A stretch of 8,481 nucleotides of DNA from Clostridia bacterium (GCA_017648805.1 JAGCIC010000116.1:1-8481), one strand, 5' to 3'; numbered from the stretch's first letter, positions 1 to 7,062 are shown. The notes: generated from the letters alone by a model not told the origin. Program-made: numbers and translations.

Positions 1-924
1 ATACTCGTCATCAGCGACCTGAACGGGCGCTCCTTCGGCCAGGACCAGTCCACCCTCATGCGCCGCCTGGGCAGCGAAAGCTACAACTGCGTGGTGTTTC
101 TGGGGGATATGGTGGGCTCCGGCGGCAACACCCAGCCCTTCTATTCTTTAATAAACCAGCTGGACGGTCGCAGGCCCATGTATTTTATCGCCGGCGACAG
201 CGATCCCGACCCCGTGCTTGACGAGCCCCGCGAGAGCAACGGTTCCCTTACGCTGAACGAGATGGTGCTTGCCGACTGGGTGCTGGAAGCGATGGAACTG
301 GGCTGCACCTATATGGACATCCCCGTAAAGCTCACCCGCGGCTCCTCCTCGCTGTGGCTCATGCCGGACACGTTTCTGAACCTGGATCTGTACAAGGCGC
401 TGGACGACTACAAAAGCGAACTGGAGCAGGTGAACGAAAGCTTCCTGGAAGGCGTGTCCGTGTCCCGCCGGGCGCTGCCGCTCACCACTTACAGAAGGAA
501 CATACTCTACAAGTCCCACGACCTGATCCCCGAGATCAGCGAGGACGATATAATCATAATGCTCTCCCACGAGGTGCCGGGAGATTCCCAGCTCACCCGG
601 GCGCAGGAAGCCATGACCGAGGCGGAAAAGAAACGCTTCTTCTCCGCTCCCGACCTGGTGCTGGCAGGCCATTACTGCGGCGGCGAGTGGAAACTGCCCC
701 TTATCGGCACGCTCTACGCGGACACCAACATCCTGCCCCGCTACGGCTGGTTCCCCTCCGAAAAATACGTGCAGGGGCTGCGCAGCGTGGACGGTATACA
801 GGTCTACACCACCCAGGGACTGGGCAACAACTCCCGTACCGTGCTGTCGGGCAGGCTTAACAACCCGCCCCGGGTCACCATTATCACCCTGACGGGCGAA
901 TTGCCGCAGAGCTTCCTGGAATAG
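1..924 (+). CDS. YkuE-type metallophosphoesterase, 5' end cut by window edge, altered metal-ligand motifs
   Basis: The reading frame is open from base 1, giving 307 codons before TAG at 922-924; the ATG at 58 is internal, because the first motif lies upstream of it. The layout is that of calcineurin-like phosphoesterases of the YkuE type: SDLNG at residues 5-9, FLGDMV 33-38, AGDSD 64-68, LSHE 188-191, AGHYCGG 222-228, then KLPLIGTLYAD and a C-terminal GLGN...NNPPRVTIITL segment typical of that family. Such enzymes hydrolyse phosphoesters with two metal ions, and YkuE-like members often act at the cell envelope. Several usual ligands are changed: DxH reads DLN, GNHD reads GDSD and GHxH reads GHYC, so activity or metal choice may differ. 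The missing N-terminus probably holds a membrane anchor or signal, as in relatives. The substrate is unknown. The family call is firm; catalytic competence is uncertain. Confidence 0.85.
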   Translation: MLVISDLNGRSFGQDQSTLMRRLGSESYNCVVFLGDMVGSGGNTQPFYSLINQLDGRRPMYFIAGDSDPDPVLDEPRESNGSLTLNEMVLADWVLEAMELGCTYMDIPVKLTRGSSSLWLMPDTFLNLDLYKALDDYKSELEQVNESFLEGVSVSRRALPLTTYRRNILYKSHDLIPEISEDDIIIMLSHEVPGDSQLTRAQEAMTEAEKKRFFSAPDLVLAGHYCGGEWKLPLIGTLYADTNILPRYGWFPSEKYVQGLRSVDGIQVYTTQGLGNNSRTVLSGRLNNPPRVTIITLTGELPQSFLE

Positions 925-941
925 AAAAAACCGCATATGCC

Positions 942-972
942 AAAAGGCGGGGGAAATTCCCCCGCCTTTTTT
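942..972. terminator. Bidirectional intrinsic terminator between convergent genes
   Basis: GGCGGGGG (946-953) pairs perfectly with CCCCCGCC (959-966) across the loop AAATT. Six T follow on the plus strand (967-972), and four A precede it (942-945), giving a shorter U-tract on the minus strand. It lies 17 bases after the phosphoesterase stop and 15 bases beyond the stop of the convergent amidohydrolase, so it probably ends both transcripts, more strongly the plus-strand one. Confidence 0.9.
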
Positions 973-987
973 ATCGCCCTAAGTCCT

Positions 988-2550
988 TTAGCCGCGCGGT
1001 TTTAACAGGAACCTGCCCGCGCGCCGGTCTGTCTGGGCAAAGTCCTCCAGCGCCACGCCCCCGTTTATCACCACGTGCCTGACTCCCTGAGCCGTGCGCA
1101 CGGGGTCAAGATACGTCGCCCGGGGCGCTATGGTTTCCGGATCGAATACCGTGATGTCCGCGGCCTTTCCCGCGGCGATCACTCCCCTGTCCATCATGCC
1201 GAAGCACAGGGCCGTTTTGAGCGTCACCCGGTTCACGGCTTCCTCCACGGTGCAGAGACGCTTTTCCCTCGCGAGTCTTAAAAACACCGCTACCGCGCCG
1301 TACGAGCGCGGATGGGGCTTGCTTCCGACCTTCGCGGGATCCGCGGACATGGCGCGCCCGTCGGAGCCCACGCTCACGTCACGGGAAAGGAAATACAGCA
1401 TATCCTCACCGCTCATAACGAAGAACACGCACCATGCTTGCGCCCGCGTCCTCTCGATCACCTGCGCCGCGGCCTCCGCGTAATCCCGTATGCCAAAATA
1501 GTTTTCCGCCACTTCCCTCAGCGTCTTTCCCACTATCTCCGGCCAGTAGCCGCCGTCGTCGCTGAAAAGGCAGGTCTCAGCCCGGGCAGCGTCAGGGTAA
1601 TGACAGCGTATGCCCTCAACTATCTCCTGCCTGCGCGGACCGCTCAGCCTTTTAAGCAGGGCAGCGTCTCCCCCGTCCAGACTCCATCTGGGGCAGCGTA
1701 TGGTGAGCGTTGTGCTGGACGCGGTGTATGGATACACGTCCGCGGTCATATTTACGCCGTCTTTGCGGATATTCTCTATGCGTTCCCACACTTCCGGCGC
1801 CCTTCCGTGCACCCGGTGATTGTCCAGCTTCAGGTGGGATATGTGCACGTGCGCGCCGGACATCCTGCCCACAGCCGCCAGCTCATCTATCGCCTCGTCT
1901 ATATGCAGCCCTTCGCTGCGCATGTGGCAGGTAACGATCCCGTCAAACTCCCTGACGGTTTTTGCCAGAAAGCCCAGTTCCCGGGTGTCGGCAAAGCACC
2001 CTGGAGCGTATTCCAGCCCCAGGGACAGCCCCCAGGCGCCCCGCTCAAGGTCTGAAGACAGCAGCTGACTCATGCGCTCCAGTTCCCCCTGTGCGGGCGC
2101 CCGGTCTTCCGCGCCCATCATGCTCTCTCTCAGGCTCCCGTGGCCCACCAGCATCGCCTGGTTGACCGCCATGCGGCGCTGCTCCCTGTCAAATCGCCGC
2201 AGAAACTCCACAAAAGATGCGCAGCGCCAGCCATCATCGTCTTTCCCCGCATCCGGATACGGGAACGGACTGGATCCGCAGTTGCCTGATATCTCCGTGG
2301 TGATGCCCTGGAACAGCTTTGAAGCGCCGCTGTCATCCTTAAGGAACATGGTGTCTGAATGGGCATGGGCATCTATAAAGCCGGGCGCCACGACGAAGCC
2401 TTCCGCGTCCAGCACTTTGTCTGCCGCTCCGGCGGGCAGGTCCTTATCTACGGCAGTTATGATGCCGCCCTTTATCTCCACGTCCGCTGAAAAGCCCGGC
2501 CTGCCCGTGCCGTCAACTACCGTTCCGCCCCGGATGATCAGTCTGTCCAC
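988..2550 (-). CDS. N-acyl-D-amino-acid deacylase (D-aminoacylase family amidohydrolase)
   Basis: This 520-residue cytoplasmic enzyme should remove an acyl group from N-acylated D-amino acids, or hydrolyse a related amide; the exact substrate cannot be read. The N-terminal beta segment (DRLIIRGGTVVDGTG) leads into GFIDAHAHSD at 58-66, with metal ligands H62 and H64. GNCGSS follows at 89-94 with C91, the bridging cysteine typical of D-aminoacylases. H209 (TCHMRSEG), H239 (HISHLK) and D397 (GSDGRAM) match the remaining metal and catalytic positions. The C-terminus (GVIAAGKAADITVFDPETI...) is the usual small beta-domain closing strand. Translation starts at GTG (2548-2550), supported by AGGAG eight bases upstream. 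It is somewhat longer than the 484-residue Alcaligenes enzyme, mainly between H239 and D397. It is transcribed alone, converging on the phosphoesterase gene. Dihydroorotase and hydantoinase are less likely because the cysteine signature fits this family best. Confidence 0.9.
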   Translation of the reverse strand: MDRLIIRGGTVVDGTGRPGFSADVEIKGGIITAVDKDLPAGAADKVLDAEGFVVAPGFIDAHAHSDTMFLKDDSGASKLFQGITTEISGNCGSSPFPYPDAGKDDDGWRCASFVEFLRRFDREQRRMAVNQAMLVGHGSLRESMMGAEDRAPAQGELERMSQLLSSDLERGAWGLSLGLEYAPGCFADTRELGFLAKTVREFDGIVTCHMRSEGLHIDEAIDELAAVGRMSGAHVHISHLKLDNHRVHGRAPEVWERIENIRKDGVNMTADVYPYTASSTTLTIRCPRWSLDGGDAALLKRLSGPRRQEIVEGIRCHYPDAARAETCLFSDDGGYWPEIVGKTLREVAENYFGIRDYAEAAAQVIERTRAQAWCVFFVMSGEDMLYFLSRDVSVGSDGRAMSADPAKVGSKPHPRSYGAVAVFLRLAREKRLCTVEEAVNRVTLKTALCFGMMDRGVIAAGKAADITVFDPETIAPRATYLDPVRTAQGVRHVVINGGVALEDFAQTDRRAGRFLLKPRG

Positions 2551-2558
2551 CTTGCCCT

Positions 2559-2563
2559 CTCCT
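2559..2563 (-). promoter_or_regulatory. Ribosome binding site deciding a GTG start
   Basis: On the minus strand AGGAG, within AAAAAGGAGA, stands eight bases before the GTG at 2550. No ATG is better placed, so the site supports the GTG start of the amidohydrolase. Confidence 0.8.
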
Positions 2564-2579
2564 TTTTCGTTATGCCGTC

Positions 2580-2609
2580 ATTATACCACATTCTTTGCCC
2601 ATGCAGGAA
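2580..2609 (-). promoter_or_regulatory. Candidate extended -10 promoter for the amidohydrolase
   Basis: The minus strand reads TGGTATAAT, a perfect -10 (2580-2585 on the plus strand) with an extended TGn element. The best -35 is weak, TTCCTG at 2604-2609 with an 18-base spacer. Transcription would start near 2573, giving a leader of roughly 20 bases that carries the ribosome binding site. It lies just beyond the terminator of the upstream export operon, consistent with an independent unit. Confidence 0.7.
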
Positions 2610-2631
2610 GCCTCTTCGGCAGCTTATTCAT

Positions 2632-2669
2632 AAAACAAAACCGCCCCGGTCCGAAAGAAGGATCGGGGC
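2632..2669 (-). terminator. Intrinsic terminator of the export operon
   Basis: The arms GCCCCGGTCC (2643-2652) and GGATCGGGGC (2660-2669) pair with one internal mismatch around a seven-base loop. On the minus strand the stem is followed by GGTTTTGTTTT (plus-strand A-runs 2632-2640). It begins 14 bases beyond the stop of the last operon gene. Confidence 0.85.
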
Positions 2670-2683
2670 AGTCGGGCGAATAT

Positions 2684-3751
2684 CTATTCCGCCGGGCAGA
2701 CCAGCGCCGCCATGCCGTAGTACAGGCCGTCGATGCTGTCGGGTATCACCAGCACGGAATAGTTCGCTCCGTCCGAATCCGATTCGCCCTCGCTGCCCGC
2801 GCGGGAGACCTTTTCGACAGTTCCGTTTATACTCGTCCTGCCGTCGCCGTAATTGATCAGTTCCACGGTGACCTTCGTTCCCTTGGCAAAATATGCCAGG
2901 TCCGCCTCGGTCACGTTCGCCTGTATCCGCAGGCACTCGTCCGGATATATGACCGCCAGCTGGTCGCCCTCCGCCACCGAGGCGCCGCGTATGAGTTCCA
3001 TAGAGTACACCACTCCGGCCGCGGGAGCTGTCACTTTTCCGGGCTGCGCGTTAGCGCCCGCGTAAGCGCCCGACAGCGTCTCAAACAGCGCGTCGCCCTT
3101 TCTGACTTCGGTGCCTTCTTCCGCGAACAGCCTGGAAACCACGCCTTCCGCCGTGTACGCCACGGGGTCCAGGCGGGCGGCGGTGCCCCTGCCTATGCGG
3201 GAGTTGTAGGTGTAGCCCGCGTCACGGTATATGAACACCGCTTCTTTAGCGGTAAAGCTGCCTTCCGTGAGCTGCACCGTGTAATTCGTGCCGGATACGC
3301 CGGTCACATAGCCCACGCCCACGTGCTTTATGTTGTTTATCGCGCGCACATACACGCTTTCGCCCGGATGGATTATCTTGTTCTCCTCGCTCTCATAGGC
3401 ATACTGCGTGGACGCGGAGATGCTGATCGGGCTTGCGGCTTCAATGTACGCCACCGCGCCGAAAGTCTCGCAGGCAGCGTCCGCGCTGTCCCCCGCCCCG
3501 GCGAACAGGTGTACGGTGCCGTCCTGCAGTGCGTACACTTTGGTGCCCGCCAGGGAAGCCAGCTCGTCCCCCTCGTTCACGTAGTCTCCCGTGAAGGCGG
3601 ATACGCTTTCCACCCTGCCGCCGTAAGCGGAATTAATCTGTATGGGATCCGTGTTCACCACCGTGCCGCTTATATACACGCCTTTTCCCACCGCGCACGC
3701 CGGCAGCAGGCACAGCAGCAGCGCGATGACCGCTCCAATCACTTTTTTCAT
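2684..3751 (-). CDS. Second adaptor-like protein of the export operon, with tandem barrel-sandwich (lipoyl-like) domains
   Basis: This 355-residue exported protein resembles HlyD/MacA-type membrane-fusion proteins. Residues 1-20 form a signal peptide; LPAC at 16-19 could be a lipobox (C19), but an ordinary signal-peptidase cut after A20 is also possible. Residues about 38-105 form a first barrel-sandwich unit (GGRVESVSAFTGDYVNEGDEL, partner half DGTVHLF to AVAYIE). Residues about 125-182 look like an inserted beta domain. A second barrel-sandwich unit covers about 198-270 (AEGVVSRLFAEEGTEVRKGD, partner half GKVTAPAAGVVYS to VAEGDQLAVIY), followed by a beta-barrel part (272-353). There is no long helical hairpin, as expected without an outer membrane. 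The ATG at 3749-3751 has GGAGG ten bases upstream. It lies 25 bases after the permease gene and is the last gene before the terminator, so it probably works on the outer face of the same transporter. Its precise role is unknown. Confidence 0.8.
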   Translation of the reverse strand: MKKVIGAVIALLLCLLPACAVGKGVYISGTVVNTDPIQINSAYGGRVESVSAFTGDYVNEGDELASLAGTKVYALQDGTVHLFAGAGDSADAACETFGAVAYIEAASPISISASTQYAYESEENKIIHPGESVYVRAINNIKHVGVGYVTGVSGTNYTVQLTEGSFTAKEAVFIYRDAGYTYNSRIGRGTAARLDPVAYTAEGVVSRLFAEEGTEVRKGDALFETLSGAYAGANAQPGKVTAPAAGVVYSMELIRGASVAEGDQLAVIYPDECLRIQANVTEADLAYFAKGTKVTVELINYGDGRTSINGTVEKVSRAGSEGESDSDGANYSVLVIPDSIDGLYYGMAALVCPAE

Positions 3752-3776
3752 AATACGATTACCTCCGCCTTATATC

Positions 3777-4967
3777 TTACGCCGCTCGAAGCGCGTCTAT
3801 GGGGTTAAGTTTGCTGGCCTTGCGGGCGGGCACCCAGCCGAACACTATGCCTACCGCCGCCGAGAAGCCCACTCCCAGGGCTATCGCGCCGCCCGATAAC
3901 GAGAAGCCCGTCTCCATCACCCGGCACAGGGTCATGGAGAGCAGCACGCCCGTTATCACGCCGATTATGCCGCCTATCATGCTCAGAAGGAAGGACTCTA
4001 TAAGAAACTGCAGCTGTATCTGCCATGGCATGGCGCCCAGCGCCTTTTTGAGGCCTATCTCCACGGTGCGCTCGGTCACCGTGGTGAGCATCATGTTCAT
4101 TATGCCTATGCCTCCCACTATCAGCGCTATCGAGGCGATCCCCGCCAGGAGCGAGCTGACCATGGAGAGCATGGTGTTCATGGTATCTTCTATGCTGCTC
4201 ATGGCGGTCACGGTAAAGCAGTCGTCCTCGTAGCTGAACATGGCGTCCATGGTTTCCTCTATCGCCGCCGAAGCGGTCTTGGAATCCGTGCCTTCACTCA
4301 GGTACACGGTCAGGGAGGTCACGTCGCTGGAATTGTTCATCTTGAGCGCCGTAGTGTATGGGATGATGATATTCGCGCTGCCGCTCATAACGCCCATGAC
4401 GTTGGACTGCGCAGTATCGGACAGTATGCCTATCACCGTAAAAGGTATGCCGTCCACGTACATGGTCTCCCCTAACGGATCCACGCCGAAGAACAGCTCG
4501 GAAACCATGTCCTGGGTTATCAGGCACACGAAGGTCATATTTTCCTCATCCGTGGGATGAACCGGCCGCCCCCTCGTCACCGCGCCGTCAGTGCGGTAGA
4601 AAAAGTAGTGGTTTTTGCCCGATACGGACACATTGGTCTTGTACGTGCCGCCCCTGGACACCCTGGAGCGCAGGGACACGTTGGGCGTGACCCCGTCTAC
4701 CTCCTTAAGCGCCGTCAGCCCGGTCAGGTCCTCAGCATTCAGGCCGCTTTTAAGGTCGCTGCCCGACACGGATACCGAGAGCGTGCCCGCGCCCATGCTC
4801 ACGAAGGAGCTGGACAGGGTGCCGGAAAAGCTGGATACCGTGGTTATCAGGGCTATGACCGCCGACACGCCAATAAGTATGCCCAGCACGGTCAGGAAGG
4901 AACGCAGCTTGTTGCTGAGTATGTTGCTCAGGGACATGACCACGCATTCTTTAAGCATTACCAGCAC
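3777..4967 (-). CDS. MacB/YknZ-like ABC transporter permease (FtsX domain)
   Basis: This 396-residue integral membrane protein is the permease of an ABC exporter or mechanotransmission complex. Membrane segments are visible at about 23-45, 270-296, 322-345 and 359-380, with a large extracytoplasmic MacB-type domain (about 46-268) between the first two, the classic four-helix FtsX/MacB topology. The [28 protein letters not shown] region (285-312, shown here only as a motif landmark) and the C-terminal [19 protein letters not shown] (377-395) are hallmark MacB sequences. The GTG start at 4965-4967 is preferred because AGGAGG (4976-4981) sits eight bases upstream. It overlaps the ATPase gene by 17 bases. 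An alternative ATG at 4956-4958 would overlap the ATPase stop by eight bases but is 17 bases from that site. Cargo is not evident. Confidence 0.93.
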   Translation of the reverse strand: MLVMLKECVVMSLSNILSNKLRSFLTVLGILIGVSAVIALITTVSSFSGTLSSSFVSMGAGTLSVSVSGSDLKSGLNAEDLTGLTALKEVDGVTPNVSLRSRVSRGGTYKTNVSVSGKNHYFFYRTDGAVTRGRPVHPTDEENMTFVCLITQDMVSELFFGVDPLGETMYVDGIPFTVIGILSDTAQSNVMGVMSGSANIIIPYTTALKMNNSSDVTSLTVYLSEGTDSKTASAAIEETMDAMFSYEDDCFTVTAMSSIEDTMNTMLSMVSSLLAGIASIALIVGGIGIMNMMLTTVTERTVEIGLKKALGAMPWQIQLQFLIESFLLSMIGGIIGVITGVLLSMTLCRVMETGFSLSGGAIALGVGFSAAVGIVFGWVPARKASKLNPIDALRAA

Positions 4968-5661
4968 TGCCTGTCCCTCCTTCCGCCTCCGTGAGCTCGC
5001 CGTCGATTATGTGTACCACCCTACGGGCGAACGCGGCTATGTTCATGTCGTGGGTGATCATTATTATGGTATGGCCCTCTTCGTTCAGTTCCCTGAACAA
5101 ATGCATTATCTGCCGCCCGGTCTTCTGGTCCAGCGCCCCGGTGGGCTCGTCCGCCAGAAGCAGGGTCGGTCCGGTCACCAGCGCCCTGGCGATGGCCACG
5201 CGCTGCTGCTGTCCTCCGGAAAGCTGGTTGGGATAATGATCCATGCGGTCGCTGAGCCCTACCCTTTCGAGTATGCTCTCCGCCCGCTCTCTGCGCTTTC
5301 CCGGCGCGACGCCCGCGTAGATCAGGGGCAGCTCCACGTTCTTGCGGGCGGTCAGCCGGGGCAGCAGCTGAGAATTCTGGAATATGAAACCTATCTTCTT
5401 CGAGCGGATGTGCGCCAGCTCATCCTCTTCCAGCAGGTCGATCTCGTCCCCCTCCAGGGTATAGCTGCCCGAGGAAGCCACGTCCAGGCAGCCGATTATG
5501 TTCATCAGCGTGCTTTTGCCGCTGCCGGAAGGCCCCAATACGGACAGATACTCGCCCGGCGAAATGTCCAGGTTCACGTCCCTGAGCACGTGCAGCTTCT
5601 CGTCGCCCATGGGGTAGAACTTGTTTATCAGGCGCATCCGGAAAAAAGTCTTTTCCGCCAT
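4951..5661 (-). CDS. ABC transporter ATP-binding protein, MacB/LolD/YknY type
   Basis: This 236-residue cytoplasmic ATPase has every catalytic element: Walker [10 protein letters not shown] (43-51), Q-loop Q95 ([11 protein letters not shown]), signature [14 protein letters not shown] (147-160), Walker B LLLADE (167-172) followed by PTGALD, and switch histidine H204 (MITHD). The [12 protein letters not shown] segment and the overall size match the ATPases that pair with MacB/FtsX-type permeases, where ATP hydrolysis drives conformational change across the membrane rather than classical substrate translocation. Its ATG overlaps the stop of the upstream adaptor gene (TAATG, 1 base shared), and its 3' end overlaps the permease gene, so all three are probably translationally coupled. 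The C-terminal tail (about 225-236) is short, Gly/Ala-rich and probably unstructured. The preceding ribosome site is weak (GGTGG), which fits coupling. Confidence 0.96.
   Translation of the reverse strand: MAEKTFFRMRLINKFYPMGDEKLHVLRDVNLDISPGEYLSVLGPSGSGKSTLMNIIGCLDVASSGSYTLEGDEIDLLEEDELAHIRSKKIGFIFQNSQLLPRLTARKNVELPLIYAGVAPGKRRERAESILERVGLSDRMDHYPNQLSGGQQQRVAIARALVTGPTLLLADEPTGALDQKTGRQIMHLFRELNEEGHTIIMITHDMNIAAFARRVVHIIDGELTEAEGGTGSAGNA
4976..4981 (-). promoter_or_regulatory. Ribosome binding site for the permease, inside the ATPase gene
   Basis: Minus-strand AGGAGG lies eight bases before the GTG at 4967. It falls within the last codons of the ATPase gene, encoding part of that protein's tail, and decides the permease start in favour of GTG over the ATG at 4958. 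Confidence 0.75.
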
Positions 5662-6755
5662 TATCTGCCACCGCCCGGGAAACCGCCCGTCCAGCTGCCG
5701 GAACCGCTGCGGCCCGACTGGCTTGTGGTACGGTTGGTGTTCTGCCGGTTTCCGCCCATTATATTCGTGCGCCCGAACAGGGAGGACAGAAGGCCTCCGG
5801 TACCGGTCTCCTCCGTCCTGACTTCGGCGTACACGGTGTCGCCGCTTTTCAGACCCTGCTTTATTTCAACGTAATTGCCGTTGCTCACACCGGTCTTGAC
5901 ATATACCGTCTCCAGCGCCCCGTCATCCGCCAGCATGTATACGAACGCCTGGTTGGTCCGGTCGAACGAGAGCGCATCCTCCTTGAGTATGACCACGTTT
6001 GTGGCCTCGTCCTGGGGGATATTAACGGTCACCTGCATGCCGGGGTATACGCCGTCTTTCACGTCCACATAAGCGGTGGCGGTGTAGTACGCCACCGACC
6101 CCGATGAGGAGGAAACATAGTTGATGTCCTCTATCACGGAAGTGAACGTGTCCTCCGTTGCGGTTGTGGTCACGCGGCACTCGTCGCCCACCTGCACGTC
6201 GGAGATGTCATACTCGTCCACTCGGATGGACACCCTCATGCGCCCGAAGTCGACCAGCTGCAGCAAGGTATCGCCTTCCTTTACATCGTCGCCTTCGCTC
6301 ACGTTCAACTGGTTTATCCTGCCGTCGAAATCCGCGGTCAGTGTCTTGCCCGTGGCAAAGCGCAAAAGCACGTCGCCTTCCTTTACGTCCTCCCCTTTTT
6401 CCGCGTAAAGCGCGCGCACCGTGCCGTCGGAAGCTGCGGTATAGGTGGTATTGTTTACCGCCTGCAGAGTGCCGCTGAAGGACAGCGAATTCGAGATGGT
6501 GCCCGTGGCGGCGGTGTAGGCCTGATAGTTCACGGTGTACTCGCTTTTCAGCTTCTGTATCACCGCGTAGCCGGCGACGCCCAGTACGGCCAGTATCAGC
6601 ACAAATATGATAAACCGCTTAAATCTCTTGCGCCTGCGTTTGGCCTTTCTCGCCTTCTCCTGCTTTGCCGCCAGGGCTTTCGCGGCCTTTATCTCCTGCT
6701 TCGTTTTTTCCCGCTTTTCCTCGGGCTGACGCAGGGAATCGCTGTCTTCCTTCAT
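5661..6755 (-). CDS. Membrane-fusion (periplasmic-adaptor-like) protein, MacA/YknX type
   Basis: This 364-residue adaptor is the first gene of the export operon. Residues 1-47 are very rich in Lys, Arg, Glu and Ala and probably form a cytoplasmic coil; 48-66 (FIIFVLILAVLGVAGYAVI) is the single membrane anchor. A barrel-sandwich domain follows, with its two halves at about 104-133 and 140-168. These carry a clear internal repeat (GEDVKEGDVLLRF and GDDVKEGDTLLQL) joined by only a short linker, so the long hairpin of Gram-negative MacA is absent. A beta-barrel region (172-246) and membrane-proximal domain (252-312) come next, then a flexible Gly/Ser/Asn/Arg-rich tail (about 318-364). The ATG has GAGGAG eight bases upstream. 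The stop overlaps the ATPase start by one base. The role, by family, is to sit outside the membrane and couple the permease to cargo. B. subtilis YknX is the nearest functional comparison, by inference. Confidence 0.9.
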   Translation of the reverse strand: MKEDSDSLRQPEEKREKTKQEIKAAKALAAKQEKARKAKRRRKRFKRFIIFVLILAVLGVAGYAVIQKLKSEYTVNYQAYTAATGTISNSLSFSGTLQAVNNTTYTAASDGTVRALYAEKGEDVKEGDVLLRFATGKTLTADFDGRINQLNVSEGDDVKEGDTLLQLVDFGRMRVSIRVDEYDISDVQVGDECRVTTTATEDTFTSVIEDINYVSSSSGSVAYYTATAYVDVKDGVYPGMQVTVNIPQDEATNVVILKEDALSFDRTNQAFVYMLADDGALETVYVKTGVSNGNYVEIKQGLKSGDTVYAEVRTEETGTGGLLSSLFGRTNIMGGNRQNTNRTTSQSGRSGSGSWTGGFPGGGR

Positions 6756-6838
6756 GTGCGTATCTCCTCAAACTTGTTTGGACGCGTTTATCCGTACAAC
6801 CGCGCATCAAGGCCCGTTCCGACCTTCTCTCACACTGC

Positions 6839-6867
6839 ATAATACCTGAAAAAACGCCGATACACAA
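6839..6867 (-). promoter_or_regulatory. Candidate promoter of the four-gene export operon
   Basis: The minus strand carries TTGTGT (plus-strand 6862-6867), a 17-base spacer containing a run of six T, and TATTAT (6839-6844), a 5-of-6 match to the -10 consensus. A start near 6832 would give a leader of about 77 bases before the ATG at 6755. No recognised riboswitch was seen in that leader. Confidence 0.5.
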
Positions 6868-6990
6868 TACGATTTAAGAATCCTTCAGATTTGTTTGGCT
6901 CTATTAAGCGGATGAACTGCCGGTATCCCGGACAAAACATGCTTGTGCTGCATCATTCTCGACATATTGGCTGCTTTGTGTCCATAAACA

Positions 6991-7023
6991 GCAGTCCCGG
7001 CTCCGAAACGGAACCGGGACTGC
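6991..7023. repeat. Long hairpin downstream of the solute-binding gene
   Basis: GCAGTCCCGG (6991-7000) pairs perfectly with CCGGGACTGC (7014-7023). Inside, TCCG (7002-7005) pairs with CGGA (7009-7012) around a three-base loop, leaving one C-A mismatch, so the stem is about 14 pairs. On the minus strand it is followed by TGTTTATGG, a poor U-tract. It could be a backup terminator or a stem that protects the 3' end of the solute-binding transcript. Confidence 0.7.
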
Positions 7024-7032
7024 CCGTACGGG
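7023..7032. repeat. Ten-base perfect palindrome CCCGTACGGG
   Basis: This self-complementary sequence sits between, and shares one base with, the hairpin at 6991-7023, just before the A-run of the terminator. Its function is unknown; it may simply be part of the compact termination region. Confidence 0.5.
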
Positions 7033-7034
7033 TC

Positions 7035-7062
7035 AAAAAAGCGGGGGAAGTACTTCCCCCGC
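7035..7062 (-). terminator. Intrinsic terminator of the solute-binding protein gene
   Basis: GCGGGGGAAGT (7041-7051) is directly followed by its exact complement ACTTCCCCCGC (7052-7062); the central bases form the loop. On the minus strand the stem is followed by six T (plus-strand A-run 7035-7040). It begins 17 bases after the stop at 7080-7082, so this gene ends its transcript. Confidence 0.92.

Noticed and set aside
148..936. Long minus-strand reading frame opposite the phosphoesterase
   Set aside because: Its translation is low-complexity, with no recognisable motif, while the plus strand carries the full phosphoesterase motif set; it is a shadow caused by high GC.
2072..3808. 578-codon plus-strand reading frame across the amidohydrolase and second adaptor genes
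   Set aside because: It runs antisense through two well-supported genes, their terminator and a promoter, and its translation (Arg/His/Ala-rich) resembles no family.
4615..5874. 419-codon plus-strand reading frame opposite the ATPase and neighbours
   Set aside because: It lies opposite genes with complete ABC transporter motifs and has no motif of its own.
6271..6397. Near-identical DNA segments (around 6271-6296 and 6372-6397) as a possible mobile repeat
   Set aside because: They encode the two matching halves of the barrel-sandwich domain (VKEGD motifs), so the similarity is a protein-level internal repeat.
6756..6832. Riboswitch or T-box in the exporter leader
   Set aside because: The leader is short (about 77 bases) and shows no conserved core or terminator/antiterminator pair.
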